Shown here: one piece after another, positions 18,830-28,165 of the stretch
Position numbering within the stretch: position 1 is the stretch's first letter
Layout: every line of letters starts with the position of its first letter
Source of the DNA: Paraburkholderia caribensis
GTDB taxonomy: Bacteria; Pseudomonadota; Gammaproteobacteria; Burkholderiales; Burkholderiaceae
Direction of reading: 5' to 3'
Length of the DNA: 64,000 nt
NCBI RefSeq assembly: GCF_002902945.1
Contig: NZ_CP026103.1
Coordinates: 186,001-250,000 of the forward strand
Position numbers and translations under genes: made by a program
Notes under the pieces: generated by a model
What the model was told of the DNA's origin: nothing
What the model saw: the letters and a program-made list of their open reading frames with translations, nothing else
Database searches by the model: none

Positions 18830-20299
18830 ATGAAGAAAAAACTGATAACAACATGGCTGTCGTCCGCAATGACTGCCGGTCTGAGCGCGCTGGTCTCGTT
18901 CGGCATGATGTCGATCGCCCACGCGCAAACGGCGCCCGAGAGCACGCCTCCCGCAGAACCCGCTTCGAAAGCCGCCGCGGATAGCAACGCTGCGCCAACA
19001 GGATTCTGGGAGGGTTCGACTCTGCTGGGTGACATGGGTGGCCTGCGTCCTTTGCTCGGCCAGTACGGCGTGACACTCGCCTTGCAGGAAACGAGTGAAT
19101 ACCTCGGTAATCTCACGGGCGGCACGCGGCGCGGCGGCGCTTACGATGGCCTGACACAACTGGCCGTCGGTGTGGACCTCGATAAGGCGATCGGACTCGC
19201 GGGCGGCAGCTTTAATGTGTCGGCGTTGCAGATTCACGGCACCAGCCTGACGCAACGCAATCTGCAGACGCTGCAAACCGCGAGCGGCATCGAGGGCGAC
19301 GCAAGTACGCGTCTGTGGGAACTTTGGTATCAGCAGACACTGCTTGGCGGCAAGGCAGACGTAAAGATCGGGCAACAAAGTCTCGATCAGGAATTCATGG
19401 TCAGCCAAAACGCCGCGCCATTCATCAACGCGACCTTTGGCTGGCCCGCACTGCCTTCGATAGACATGCCTGCCGGTGGCCCGGCGTATCCGTTATCGAC
19501 GCTCGGCGCCCGTGTGCGTGTGAAGCCGTCGGATGCATGGACGGTACTCGCAGGCGTGTTCGGCGGTAATCCCGCTGGCAGCAACACGGGCGATCCACAA
19601 CAGCAGAACGCACACGGCACAAACTTCAACCTGCACAATGGCGCGCTCGTCATCGGCGAAGTGCAGTACGCGTTGAATCCGCCGCCTGAGAATCCTGCGT
19701 ATCAAGGCGCTTCGTCAGGCTTGCCGGGTACCTACAAACTCGGCTTCTGGTACAACACGCAGCATTTCGCGGATCAGCGTTTCGACAACACGGGCCGCTC
19801 GCTCGCCGACCCGACGAGTACCGGCATCCCTAAAAGCCACACAGGCGACTACAGCCTGTATGCGGTAGCGGACCAGATGGTGTGGCGTCCATCGGCTGAG
19901 GGTCCACGCTCGGTCAATGTATTTGCACGCGTGATGGGCGCGCCGGGCGACCGCAATCTGATCGATTTCGGCGTGAATACAGGTGTGACGCTCAAGGCGC
20001 CGTTCAACGGGCGCGATAACGACATCGCCGGGATTGCGGTCGGCTACGCGAAGATCGGCTCGCACGCGCGAGACCTCGCCAGCGATACGGCCGCGCTGAC
20101 CACGCCAGGCTATCCGTCGCGCAGCGCCGAGACTGTGATCGAAGCGACGTATCAGTGTCAATTCACGCCCTGGTGGATCCTTCAGGCGGACGCGCAGTAC
20201 TTTTTCCGTCCTTCGGGTGGGATTCCTCAACCGGACAACGCCAGCTCACGTATCGGCAATGAGTTCGTCGTCGGCGTCCGCACGAACATTACGTTCTGA
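18830..20299 (+). CDS. Carbohydrate-selective outer membrane porin, OprB family
   Basis: Outer-membrane channel of 489 residues. A signal peptide ends at about A32 (SIAHA-QTAP). A Pro/Ala-rich linker follows, then the OprB pattern: FWEGSTLLGDMGGLRPLLGQ, QETSEYLGNLTGGTRRG, YDGLTQLAVGVDLDK, ELWYQQTLLGGKADVKIGQQ, and a C-terminal strand ending in VVGVRTNITF with the terminal Phe needed for outer membrane insertion. OprB porins admit glucose and other sugars. The nearby orphan sugar-binding protein at 16324 could share the substrate, though it is on the other strand. No convincing Shine-Dalgarno before the ATG. Confidence 0.88.
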   Translation: MKKKLITTWLSSAMTAGLSALVSFGMMSIAHAQTAPESTPPAEPASKAAADSNAAPTGFWEGSTLLGDMGGLRPLLGQYGVTLALQETSEYLGNLTGGTRRGGAYDGLTQLAVGVDLDKAIGLAGGSFNVSALQIHGTSLTQRNLQTLQTASGIEGDASTRLWELWYQQTLLGGKADVKIGQQSLDQEFMVSQNAAPFINATFGWPALPSIDMPAGGPAYPLSTLGARVRVKPSDAWTVLAGVFGGNPAGSNTGDPQQQNAHGTNFNLHNGALVIGEVQYALNPPPENPAYQGASSGLPGTYKLGFWYNTQHFADQRFDNTGRSLADPTSTGIPKSHTGDYSLYAVADQMVWRPSAEGPRSVNVFARVMGAPGDRNLIDFGVNTGVTLKAPFNGRDNDIAGIAVGYAKIGSHARDLASDTAALTTPGYPSRSAETVIEATYQCQFTPWWILQADAQYFFRPSGGIPQPDNASSRIGNEFVVGVRTNITF

Positions 20300-20568
20300 A
20301 CATTCTGGACTTTAGATCCTTTTGCGCAGAAGCGAAGGAATGAAGGATGATCGATGCTTAGCCTTTTCCACGCCGGGTTGTGTCGTCCGTATATTCCCGT
20401 ATTCGTATATCCCTACAAAAAAAGAAGCGAACCCCTAATGTAAATTCAGTATCTTTGCCATAAATAAACGACGCATATTACCGTTCACCAATGCAGGGCC
20501 TGGCGATGCTGGCCCGTGCCCATCGGTTTTGCAGTATCGAACCGGGCATCAACTCCTAGGTGGACACA

Positions 20569-22293
20569 ATGGCCAACTTTGTACAAACGATCAGATTCAA
20601 GATCATTTTCGCGTTTAGTGTGTGCGTGATACTAATGGCAATGATCGGACTCTTTGGGGCGTACGGGTTGTCCAGGCTCAATTCGAACGTGGTCGGCGGG
20701 TATTCTGGCAGTACCGTTCCGATTGCTGAACTGTCGGAAGTTCGTGCAGCCCAACTGAACGTGCGCCTACTGCTAAGGCGTATTCAGGTAGCTCACGATT
20801 CGGCCAAAACGACGGAATTCAGTGCGGCCATGCCACAACAATTTGACCGGATCAACAAGTCGTGGAATCGCTATTACTCAGATGGTGTATCTAGCGACAC
20901 GGAACGCGAGATCGCCGAGGGAATCAGGAAAAGCCTGCCCCAGTTTGCAGCACTCGCGAACGAAGCTATAACGGCTGCGAGCGCAGGTAATCTCGACGCA
21001 GCAGCTTCTGCGATTGAGCAGATTGTTCCGGTGTCTGAGACTATAAGCAATGCTCTGGACAAGGCAGCCGCACTCGAACTGGCTCAGGCCCAAGGATTTG
21101 TCGACGATAGTGGGTCGACGTTCAGGACTACGCTGTGGAGCGCAATCGCGCTTCTTGGCGTTGGCATTGTTGTTGCCGTTTGCATGTCAGCTTATCTGCT
21201 CCGTGCGATCTCGAAGCCGCTCAACAGGGCTGTTGACGTGGCGAACCATATCGCAAGCGGCAGTCTGGAAAATCAGATCGTAGTCGACTCACGTGGGGAG
21301 TTTGGCCAACTTCTCGACGCACTGAAGAAAATGGACCAGCAACTCAGCGATACGGTCCGCGGAATCAAGACGTCTGCCGCGTCCGTTACTGTGGGAGCGC
21401 GCGAAATTGCTAGCGGCAATCTCGACCTCTCTGCCCGGACAGAGGAACAGGCCGCATCGCTCGAAGAAACTGCAGCTAGCATGACGCAGCTGACCGAAAC
21501 GGTAAAGCAGAACGCTGACAACGCCCGGCAGGCTAACGTACTGGCCACGTCAGCCACGAACATGGCCGATACGGGCAATGACTCGGTTCAGGCCATGGTC
21601 GGGACGATGCAGCATATCAGCAGCAGTTCAACCAAGATTTCCGAAATCACCGGCGTTATTGAAGGTATTGCGTTCCAAACGAACATCCTTGCGTTGAACG
21701 CCGCCGTTGAAGCTGCCCGTGCTGGCGATCAGGGACGAGGCTTTGCTGTGGTGGCGAGCGAGGTTCGCAGTCTGGCGCAACGGTCCGCTGCTGCCGCGAA
21801 GGAAATCAAGGAGCTGATAAGTTCCTCTGTGACAACGATTCAGGACGGTGCGACGCAGGCTGCAGAGGTCAGTTCCACGATGGGGCAGGTCAAGCAGGCG
21901 ATTAAACAGGTCTCCGATATTGTCGGCGAAATCGCGGCTGCGTCTGAAGAGCAAAGCCGCGGCATCGAACAGGTGAATCAGGCCGTTGGCCAGATGGATG
22001 AAGTGACCCAGCAGAATGCGGCGTTGGTCGAACAGGCAGCGGCGGCGGCGCAGTCTCTCGAGGAACAGGCGACCAGGCTGAAGGATGCCGTTTCCGTGTT
22101 CAAGGTGGCCGGAACAGGGCAACCTGCAGTAAGCATGGCACTAGCGCAAATCAGTCTTCGCCCGCCCGCTTCCAAGGTTCCGCTCGCGCACCGGGTGCAA
22201 CCGGCGAGAGCGAAGAAGGCACTGGATGCCTCGTCTGCAAGATCAGTTGCCGCCCCAGCCGAAATGGCGAACGCAGAGTGGGAAGCGTTCTAA
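20569..22293 (+). CDS. Methyl-accepting chemotaxis protein, 4HB sensor, CheR-binding tail
   Basis: Chemoreceptor of 574 residues: TM1 (about 9-34), four-helix-bundle periplasmic sensor (35-185), TM2 (about 188-210), HAMP (SKPLNRAVDVANHIASG), and a signalling domain with the hairpin tip IAFQTNILALNAAVEAAR. A flexible Pro/Ala-rich linker of about 50 residues leads to the last five residues EWEAF, a match to the xWxxF pentapeptide that docks CheR and CheB. The ATG at 20569 follows AGGTGGACACA; the GTG at 20560 is less likely. Monocistronic. Confidence 0.9.
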   Translation: MANFVQTIRFKIIFAFSVCVILMAMIGLFGAYGLSRLNSNVVGGYSGSTVPIAELSEVRAAQLNVRLLLRRIQVAHDSAKTTEFSAAMPQQFDRINKSWNRYYSDGVSSDTEREIAEGIRKSLPQFAALANEAITAASAGNLDAAASAIEQIVPVSETISNALDKAAALELAQAQGFVDDSGSTFRTTLWSAIALLGVGIVVAVCMSAYLLRAISKPLNRAVDVANHIASGSLENQIVVDSRGEFGQLLDALKKMDQQLSDTVRGIKTSAASVTVGAREIASGNLDLSARTEEQAASLEETAASMTQLTETVKQNADNARQANVLATSATNMADTGNDSVQAMVGTMQHISSSSTKISEITGVIEGIAFQTNILALNAAVEAARAGDQGRGFAVVASEVRSLAQRSAAAAKEIKELISSSVTTIQDGATQAAEVSSTMGQVKQAIKQVSDIVGEIAAASEEQSRGIEQVNQAVGQMDEVTQQNAALVEQAAAAAQSLEEQATRLKDAVSVFKVAGTGQPAVSMALAQISLRPPASKVPLAHRVQPARAKKALDASSARSVAAPAEMANAEWEAF

Positions 22294-22836
22294 TCATGAG
22301 ATACATCACGTTCGCGCGTTTCCGAATCCGACGTCATGCCACGGGTATGGGAACTCTGTGGGTAGCGAGAGTGCAATCGCCGCCGACATTACGATGCCTG
22401 TTTCGCCTTCATGGGACGCAGTCGCGAACCTACCGGATACGCGTGCCAGTGCTGAGGAACAAGAACACTCGCCCTGTCGAGTCGTTTCATCGGCCAGGTC
22501 GACACCTCAATCAATGCGTAAATGTGCGAAACCGTGCAGATTGACCCTCCACGGGTGGGGGAAGCGGCCGTTGCCTTGCAGTCGCGCGAATTCCCCCACT
22601 TTCGTACTCCGCGCAATATATCGAACTGCGAACGAACGACGGAATGTCAGAATCATCCCGACTGCGGTGAATCGGTTGTGGCATACGCCTATGACACACC
22701 GCTCTGAATATGCAGGCGTACCGTCGCGGCACTTGTTAGCGAAATCCCTGCGACGCCATACCGACCTCGATTTCCTGACCGTCGCGCCGTTAACACGGAT
22801 TTGGTCTGCGCCGCGGAACTTGCAGCCGGCTTTCAC
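22294..22836. other. Intergenic region
   Basis: About 540 bases between the receptor and the diguanylate cyclase. Short overlapping frames occur in all phases but none has a ribosome binding site or recognisable protein. No hairpin with a T-run after the receptor stop was seen. Confidence 0.4.
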
Positions 22837-24369
22837 ATGAGCGTGAACATGCCCGCATTCACTTCGATCGAGAAAATCGCCGACTGGGCCGGACGCAACC
22901 ATCTGTTGGTTGGCGCGATGGGGACGCTGATGTCGCTAGCCGCCCTCGGCATCAGCGCGGCGACGCTGTGGGCGGCACACAATGAAGCGGTGGATCGTGC
23001 GCGTGAAACTTCGCGAAACGTCGCCGCTATACTCGCCACCCAAATCGGGCGCACGGTCGAAACGTCTGACGGCGCATTGATCGCGCTCGCATCCAGTCTA
23101 AGCAAACCCGCAGTGAGACGGATGGATCCTAAATTGCGCCACGATTTGTTGTTCGGGCGCCCCGCAGCGCGATACCTGACAGGCATGGGCGCAACGGATG
23201 AGCACGGCCAGCTGATCGACGGATGTTGCGGGCCAACACACCATTGGAACTTCAGCGATCGAGATTATTTCCGTGTCCATCGCGACTCGGAGAACATCGG
23301 CCTCTACGTCTCCGAAGTGTATCGCGCGCGCGCGCGAGACGGCCGGCAATCCATCGCGCTTTCGCGGCGAATTGAACGACCCAACCATGCGTTTAACGGC
23401 ATCGCGGTAGTAGCCATCGATCTCCGCTATTTTGAGCAGCTTCTGTCCCGCCTCGACATCGGCCCGAGTGGGGTCAGCGCGATCCTGCGCGTGGACGGCA
23501 CGATCCTCGCGAGAAACCCGCCGCTTAATGAAAACCAGGTGGCCCAGCTGCATCGCTCGAAAGCCTTCGAGCGGATGGTGAACAGCGAATCGGGCTTCTA
23601 TCCCGCACGTTCGAGCATCGACGGCATCACGCGGCTGTACACATACCAGCGGGTACCAGGCACGCCGCTGATCGCTGTCGTCGCGCCGGCCGAGCGCGAT
23701 GTACTCGCTGGTGTTACGCGCCTGTCCTGGACGGTCGGCGTTTCGGCATCCGCCATCGGCACGATGTTCTGTGCGGCGGTATGGCTGCTTGCATTCGCGC
23801 TGCGCGACAACCTGCGAAAGCAGGAGTTGCTCACCGACCTCACCCGCACCGATCCGCTGACCGGACTGCATAATCGCCGCGCGCTAGATACCGCGCTGGC
23901 CGACGAATGGGAGCGGCTGCAGCGTGGCAGCGGCGGCAGTCTTTCAGTGCTATTCATCGATGCCGATCACTTCAAGCAGTACAACGATCAGCACGGGCAT
24001 GCACTGGGCGATACGGCGCTGCGCTTTCTCGCCGAATGCATCCGCGCACATACGCGGCGGCGCGGCGACCTCGCCGCACGCTACGGCGGCGAAGAATTCG
24101 TCGCGGTGTTGCCCGATACGGACGACCACGGTGCCGCGCGGGTCGCCGAGGCGATTCGCCGCGAGGTGGAGCGCAACCGGCTCGACGGATGCGCGCAGAC
24201 GGTACCGGCATTCACCGTCAGCATCGGATGTGCCACAAGTCGGCGCGGGCGGCACGCTTCCGTAGATGCGCTGTCGCATCAGGCGGACATGGCGCTCTAC
24301 CGCGCCAAGCGCAATGGCAGGAATCGTGTGTGTTGCGCGCAGGCGGAACCGCTCGCAGGCTCAGCATGA
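22837..24369 (+). CDS. Membrane diguanylate cyclase with periplasmic Cache sensor (GGDEF)
   Basis: Makes cyclic di-GMP from two GTP. 510 residues: TM1 (about 27-47), a long periplasmic region of double-Cache type (about 60-300, with NFSDRDYFRVH and GFYPARS motifs), TM2 (about 305-330), then the GGDEF domain. The active-site motif is G417-G-E-E-F421. The inhibitory site R408-R-G-D411 sits exactly five residues before it, so the enzyme should be active and product-inhibited. The chosen ATG at 22837 keeps the N-terminus short; a TTG at 22801 is possible. No strong ribosome binding site. Likely couples an external ligand to motility or biofilm behaviour. Confidence 0.88.
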   Translation: MSVNMPAFTSIEKIADWAGRNHLLVGAMGTLMSLAALGISAATLWAAHNEAVDRARETSRNVAAILATQIGRTVETSDGALIALASSLSKPAVRRMDPKLRHDLLFGRPAARYLTGMGATDEHGQLIDGCCGPTHHWNFSDRDYFRVHRDSENIGLYVSEVYRARARDGRQSIALSRRIERPNHAFNGIAVVAIDLRYFEQLLSRLDIGPSGVSAILRVDGTILARNPPLNENQVAQLHRSKAFERMVNSESGFYPARSSIDGITRLYTYQRVPGTPLIAVVAPAERDVLAGVTRLSWTVGVSASAIGTMFCAAVWLLAFALRDNLRKQELLTDLTRTDPLTGLHNRRALDTALADEWERLQRGSGGSLSVLFIDADHFKQYNDQHGHALGDTALRFLAECIRAHTRRRGDLAARYGGEEFVAVLPDTDDHGAARVAEAIRREVERNRLDGCAQTVPAFTVSIGCATSRRGRHASVDALSHQADMALYRAKRNGRNRVCCAQAEPLAGSA

Positions 24370-25016
24370 CCCGTTCCGTCCGAATCCTCATTTATTTAAG
24401 CATCGAGCTTCGCGAGGACGCACCTTCGAGATGGCTAAGCCATTTCCGCATTCGAGTGACAGCGACAAATCGGGACCTAAGCCCCCGTAGCCGAATGTTT
24501 CGGCAGGGCGTGCTTTATCGTCTCAACGCTGCCGTATCTGGATGCAGGTCCTCTGCTCAAACTCAGCGCCTCGAACAGCAGTCTTCAATACCGCGCAAGC
24601 TCAACTGAATGATGACCGTAGCAGCAATCAGGAATTATTCATCATAGGAATTCTGCGCGGCTAGCTTGGCAATGTGACAAAGCCTCTTCGCTGCCGTGGC
24701 GCCGCTGGCCAATGCGTGCGGGGAAGCCGTTGGCAAGTGTGTCGGCATCTCGACGGGTCTCGGCGCGTTTGATCGAGTTGAGGCCGAATTCGAGCCGCGG
24801 CGTCTTGGGCTTACCAACAGACGCGTTGCACTGACAGAAAAATTCCGTGTCGAGCAAAGCTTGGCAGGAAGCACACTGAGGTTTGCTCCCGCTTCAGTAA
24901 GGACGTTTTTGAGCCGTTATGCATTATGCAAGGCGCGACATCTTCGAAAGCCAACGTAGGTGTCTCAAACTGCGGAGTGTCGTTTCATCACGCGAATAGT
25001 CGCAAGGGGAGTGCAC
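24370..25016. other. Intergenic region
   Basis: About 650 bases. The stretch 24640-24875 has open frames on both strands with coding-like composition, perhaps the wreck of a gene, but I recognise no family. A purine-rich ribosome binding site for the next gene lies at its end. Confidence 0.35.
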
Positions 25017-26624
25017 ATGAAATTAACGAATTTGCCGGTGAAAGTTAAGCTGACCGTTTCCTTCGGGCTGCTTGTCATGGTTGTCCTGATCAGTTCGCTG
25101 CTGGCACTGAAAGCACTGAACGATTCCAACGAGCGGTTTGCCGGTTACGTGAACGGCATCAACGCTCGCGCTGAAATGGCCGCCTCACTTCGTGCCTCCG
25201 TTGACGATCGTGCAATGGCAGTTCGCAATCTGGTTCTCGTCACCACGCCTGCCGACGTCGAAACAGAGAAGAGAGCTGTTGACGATGCAGAACAGGCCGT
25301 CGAAAGTCGACTGGCAAAATTCAACGCGATGGTTGCTGTCGCTCAGGACATGAGCACGAAGACGCGCGCTCTCGCGGAAGAGATTTCACGAATCGAGGCG
25401 CTTTATAAACCCGTGGCGCTGGACATCGACCGGCTGGCGCTGAGCGGTCAGAAGGAAGCTGCGATCAACGAAATCGATACAAAATGCCGACCCCTGCTTG
25501 CTGCCCTGATCAAGGCATCCAACGAGTATGCGGACGCTACCCGCGAACGTGCCGTGGAAATGGTCCGCGAGGCGGAAGACCAGTTCAGGAGTCAGCGCAA
25601 TCTGCTGATTGCCATCTGTCTGGGTTCTCTGGCGATAGCGGTGCTCGCCGGCGTCCTGATTACGCGTGATCTGCTACGCGCGCTAGGCGCTGAGCCGACG
25701 GCCCTGGCTCAAGCGACCCAACGGGTCGCCACGGGTGATCTTGGCCCCGTTGCCGGTACGAAGGATGCCCCGTCGGGTAGCGTGCTCGCATCCATGGGCG
25801 AGATGCGGACCAGCCTCGTCGATCTGATCGGAAAGGTCAGGTCGTCCGCTGACAATATTGCCACCGGGTCAAGCCAGATTGCCACCGGCAATCAGGATCT
25901 TTCGTCCCGCACCGAGCAACAGGCGTCGTCGCTGCAGGAAACCGCGTCCAGCATGGAGGAACTGACATCGACCGTGAAACAGAACGCGGAGAACGCACAG
26001 CAGGCGAGTGCGCTAGCCGCCAACGCGTCTGAAGTCGCGCAGAAAGGCAGTAGCGTGGTTGGGCGCGTCGTGGCGACGATGACCGAAATCAGTGAGAGCT
26101 CGACGAAGGTCGCGGATATTACCGGGATAATCGAAGGCATTGCTTTTCAGACAAACATCCTTGCACTGAATGCCGCCGTAGAGGCTGCGCGCGCCGGTGA
26201 GCAGGGGCGTGGATTTGCTGTAGTGGCCAGCGAAGTCAGAAGTCTTGCACAGCGCTCGTCGAGCGCGGCTAAGGAGATCAAGGATCTGATCAACTCGTCG
26301 GTGCAGAAGATCCACGACGGCTCGACGCTCGCGGGTGAAGCCGGCAGAACGATGGCGGAAGTGACGCAGGCCGTCGCCCGGGTGACGGATATCATGGGCG
26401 AAATCGCGGCGGCATCGGGCGAACAGAGCCGGGGCATTGAGCAGATCAACCAGGCGATCACGCAGATGGATGAGGTGACGCAGCAGAATGCGGCACTTGT
26501 TGAGGAAGCAGCGGCCGCCTCCGCTTCACTCGAAGAGCAGGGGCGGCAGTTGACGCGAGCTGTCGCGTTCTTCCGTACCGGCGACACAGGTGCGGGTCAA
26601 TCGATGCTGAAGGCCGTAGGCTGA
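25017..26624 (+). CDS. Methyl-accepting chemotaxis protein, 4HB sensor, no CheR tail
   Basis: Chemoreceptor of 535 residues. TM1 (about 13-32), four-helix-bundle sensor with a DDRAMAVRNLVLVTTPADV segment typical of 4HB_MCP receptors, TM2 (about 193-213), HAMP-like linker, and signalling domain with tip IAFQTNILALNAAVEAAR. It ends TGAGQSMLKAVG without an xWxxF pentapeptide. The ATG at 25017 follows AAGGGGAGTGCAC, a strong ribosome binding site; the upstream in-frame start at 24960 lacks one. Monocistronic. Confidence 0.9.
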   Translation: MKLTNLPVKVKLTVSFGLLVMVVLISSLLALKALNDSNERFAGYVNGINARAEMAASLRASVDDRAMAVRNLVLVTTPADVETEKRAVDDAEQAVESRLAKFNAMVAVAQDMSTKTRALAEEISRIEALYKPVALDIDRLALSGQKEAAINEIDTKCRPLLAALIKASNEYADATRERAVEMVREAEDQFRSQRNLLIAICLGSLAIAVLAGVLITRDLLRALGAEPTALAQATQRVATGDLGPVAGTKDAPSGSVLASMGEMRTSLVDLIGKVRSSADNIATGSSQIATGNQDLSSRTEQQASSLQETASSMEELTSTVKQNAENAQQASALAANASEVAQKGSSVVGRVVATMTEISESSTKVADITGIIEGIAFQTNILALNAAVEAARAGEQGRGFAVVASEVRSLAQRSSSAAKEIKDLINSSVQKIHDGSTLAGEAGRTMAEVTQAVARVTDIMGEIAAASGEQSRGIEQINQAITQMDEVTQQNAALVEEAAAASASLEEQGRQLTRAVAFFRTGDTGAGQSMLKAVG

Positions 26625-27444
26625 TCGCGAAAAGCCGGCTGCGCCACAGTGACTTCCCTGGCGTGTTACAAAGCGTCGCGCAGACTGCCCTCTCCGCCAG
26701 CAGGTGCTGGCCGCTTCCGCCATGTGCCGCGCTTCGCGCTCGACGGCTTGCGCTGCAGAACGAACGGGGGACGGCGGCACGTGGAAATCTTAGTCGCTGA
26801 CGCTGCGTGCGATCGCCGCCAGGTGACGCGTGAGCAGCCGCCACAGAATGCAAAACGTGAACAGCGCGACGAGAAACGTATTTGCGACATCCGTAAACGT
26901 CGCGCGCCTGTGCAAGCCGCCGCTGGTACGCAAAAACTGTTGTATGTCGGTGGCTCGCGTTGCGCTTCCCGAGGGAATTCCTGACGCTTCAAATCAGCAT
27001 TTCCTGAATACACAATCCGTCGCTGCCGATTGGCCGTGCATCGGGTTAGTTCTAGCATCGGGTGATCGGGCATGGGAAGACGCACATGTATAACGACGCT
27101 TCAAACGCACTGCCGCTGTACGTGATCGATTTGCGCGTGGTGAAATTTGACACCGAGATCGGAACTCGCAGGAGCTTCCGGCGTTCGATTCCATGCTGAC
27201 TGTTGGAACGCGCGCGGCAACTTGATCATAACGCGCTTCCCTAAGCCACGCGAAAAGTGACGGTACTGGCTCGTCGCTTCCTTGCGCGAGCCGGGAGCAA
27301 TCCATGTCGGATTTCGTCGATACATGGATTACCCGAGCTTATTTACGAGTTATCCTTATCAATGTGCCACGTTGTATGATGGCACTCCCATGTCGAACAT
27401 ACCGCCCACTGGCCTGGCGATGCCATCTTAATTCGGGGGGAAGA
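26625..27444. other. Degraded region between receptor and phage-type gene
   Basis: Holds the decayed kinase fragment at 26700-26890 (minus strand). The remainder, 26890-27444, has no supported gene; frames are short and lack ribosome binding sites. Confidence 0.5.
26700..26890 (-). pseudogene. Truncated, decayed copy of the 11713-13875 histidine kinase (TM2/HAMP part)
   Basis: Read on the minus strand, 26890-26757 is nearly identical to 12223-12352 of the kinase gene, coding NTFLVALFTFCILWRLLTRH and LAAIARSVSD. The next codon TAC (Tyr) has become TAA. The match to kinase positions 12353-12459 is then missing, and similarity resumes with VEREARHMAEAA (12460-12497). Both ends stop without a start or the kinase domain. 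This is a partial, inverted duplicate with a nonsense change and an internal deletion of about 107 bases. Confidence 0.75.
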
Positions 27445-27702
27445 TTGAAAGAATTTGGAGGTTACAAGCAGCCGTTCTACCGCAAGCGTTCGCAGCTAGT
27501 CACCGGGAGTCGATGGTGGGCGCCGGGCGATCATCCGGCGGTAGTCGCGCGCGGGGACGGCTGGGCGATAGCGACACCAGAGGGGTGGAGGTGCGTTGCA
27601 AAAGGTGACTGGATTGTCACAGATTCCAGTGGATCGTCATGGCCGTTGGAGGCGGGCCTTTTCGAGCGCCTTTACGAGGCGGTTTCGGAGCGGCCGACAT
27701 AA
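27445..27702 (+). CDS. Phage-type small protein (PGDW-like), TTG start
   Basis: 85-residue protein built from a YRKR segment (PFYRKRSQLVTG), then GDGWAIATPEGWRCVAKGDW, IVTD and a terminal FERLYEAV. This order (YRKRPV..., WAI.T.EG...V..GDWII, F...YE.V) matches small conserved proteins common in prophages whose function is not known to me. The TTG at 27445 is preceded by GGGGGGAAGA, an excellent ribosome binding site, and gives the family length; the ATG at 27304 would add 47 unrelated residues. No other phage gene is adjacent, so it may be a stray from a lost prophage. Confidence 0.55.
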   Translation: MKEFGGYKQPFYRKRSQLVTGSRWWAPGDHPAVVARGDGWAIATPEGWRCVAKGDWIVTDSSGSSWPLEAGLFERLYEAVSERPT

Positions 27703-28165
27703 TGAACTGATCTAGAGAAAGTCCCGATAGCTCCTTTTCTTTCACTGAACCGGTCGGCGGATACCGCCGCGCTACGAAAAGTGACTCGTAGTGAGAGCAT
27801 GATCGCCGAATATCTATGACGCTGGGCTACGTAACCTGACACGCGCGCATTCACCCGGTCGTATCCGTCTCGTAATCGACGACGATACGGATCTGCGACT
27901 TCAGTTGGCTTGCCGAATCTGACATTGCCCGCAAATGTATCGCTAATTACACAGTGGTTTTACTTTGATCAGCCGACGCTAGCGACGAATCCGTCGATAC
28001 ATAGTTTTCGCGGACGAATATTCAGCCTTGGGTCGATTTCCGCCGGTTCGTCAATGGGGCGCAGGGTGCGATCGGGCTAATCGAGTCTTTACAGGAGCCA
28101 ATGCATTACGCAGCGCACGACCGCCGTTACTGGCGGAAGAACGACATGATTTATCGGGAAGTCGA
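27703..28165. other. Intergenic region
   Basis: About 460 bases, AT-richer than the flanks. Apart from the ribosome binding site GGGAAG before 28166, nothing recognisable was seen. Confidence 0.4.

Noticed and set aside
20400..20500. Possible sigma-28 promoter (TAAA ... GCCATAAA) before the receptor at 20569
   Set aside because: The two boxes are 12 bases apart instead of the expected 15, and the -10 is imperfect; not strong enough to list.
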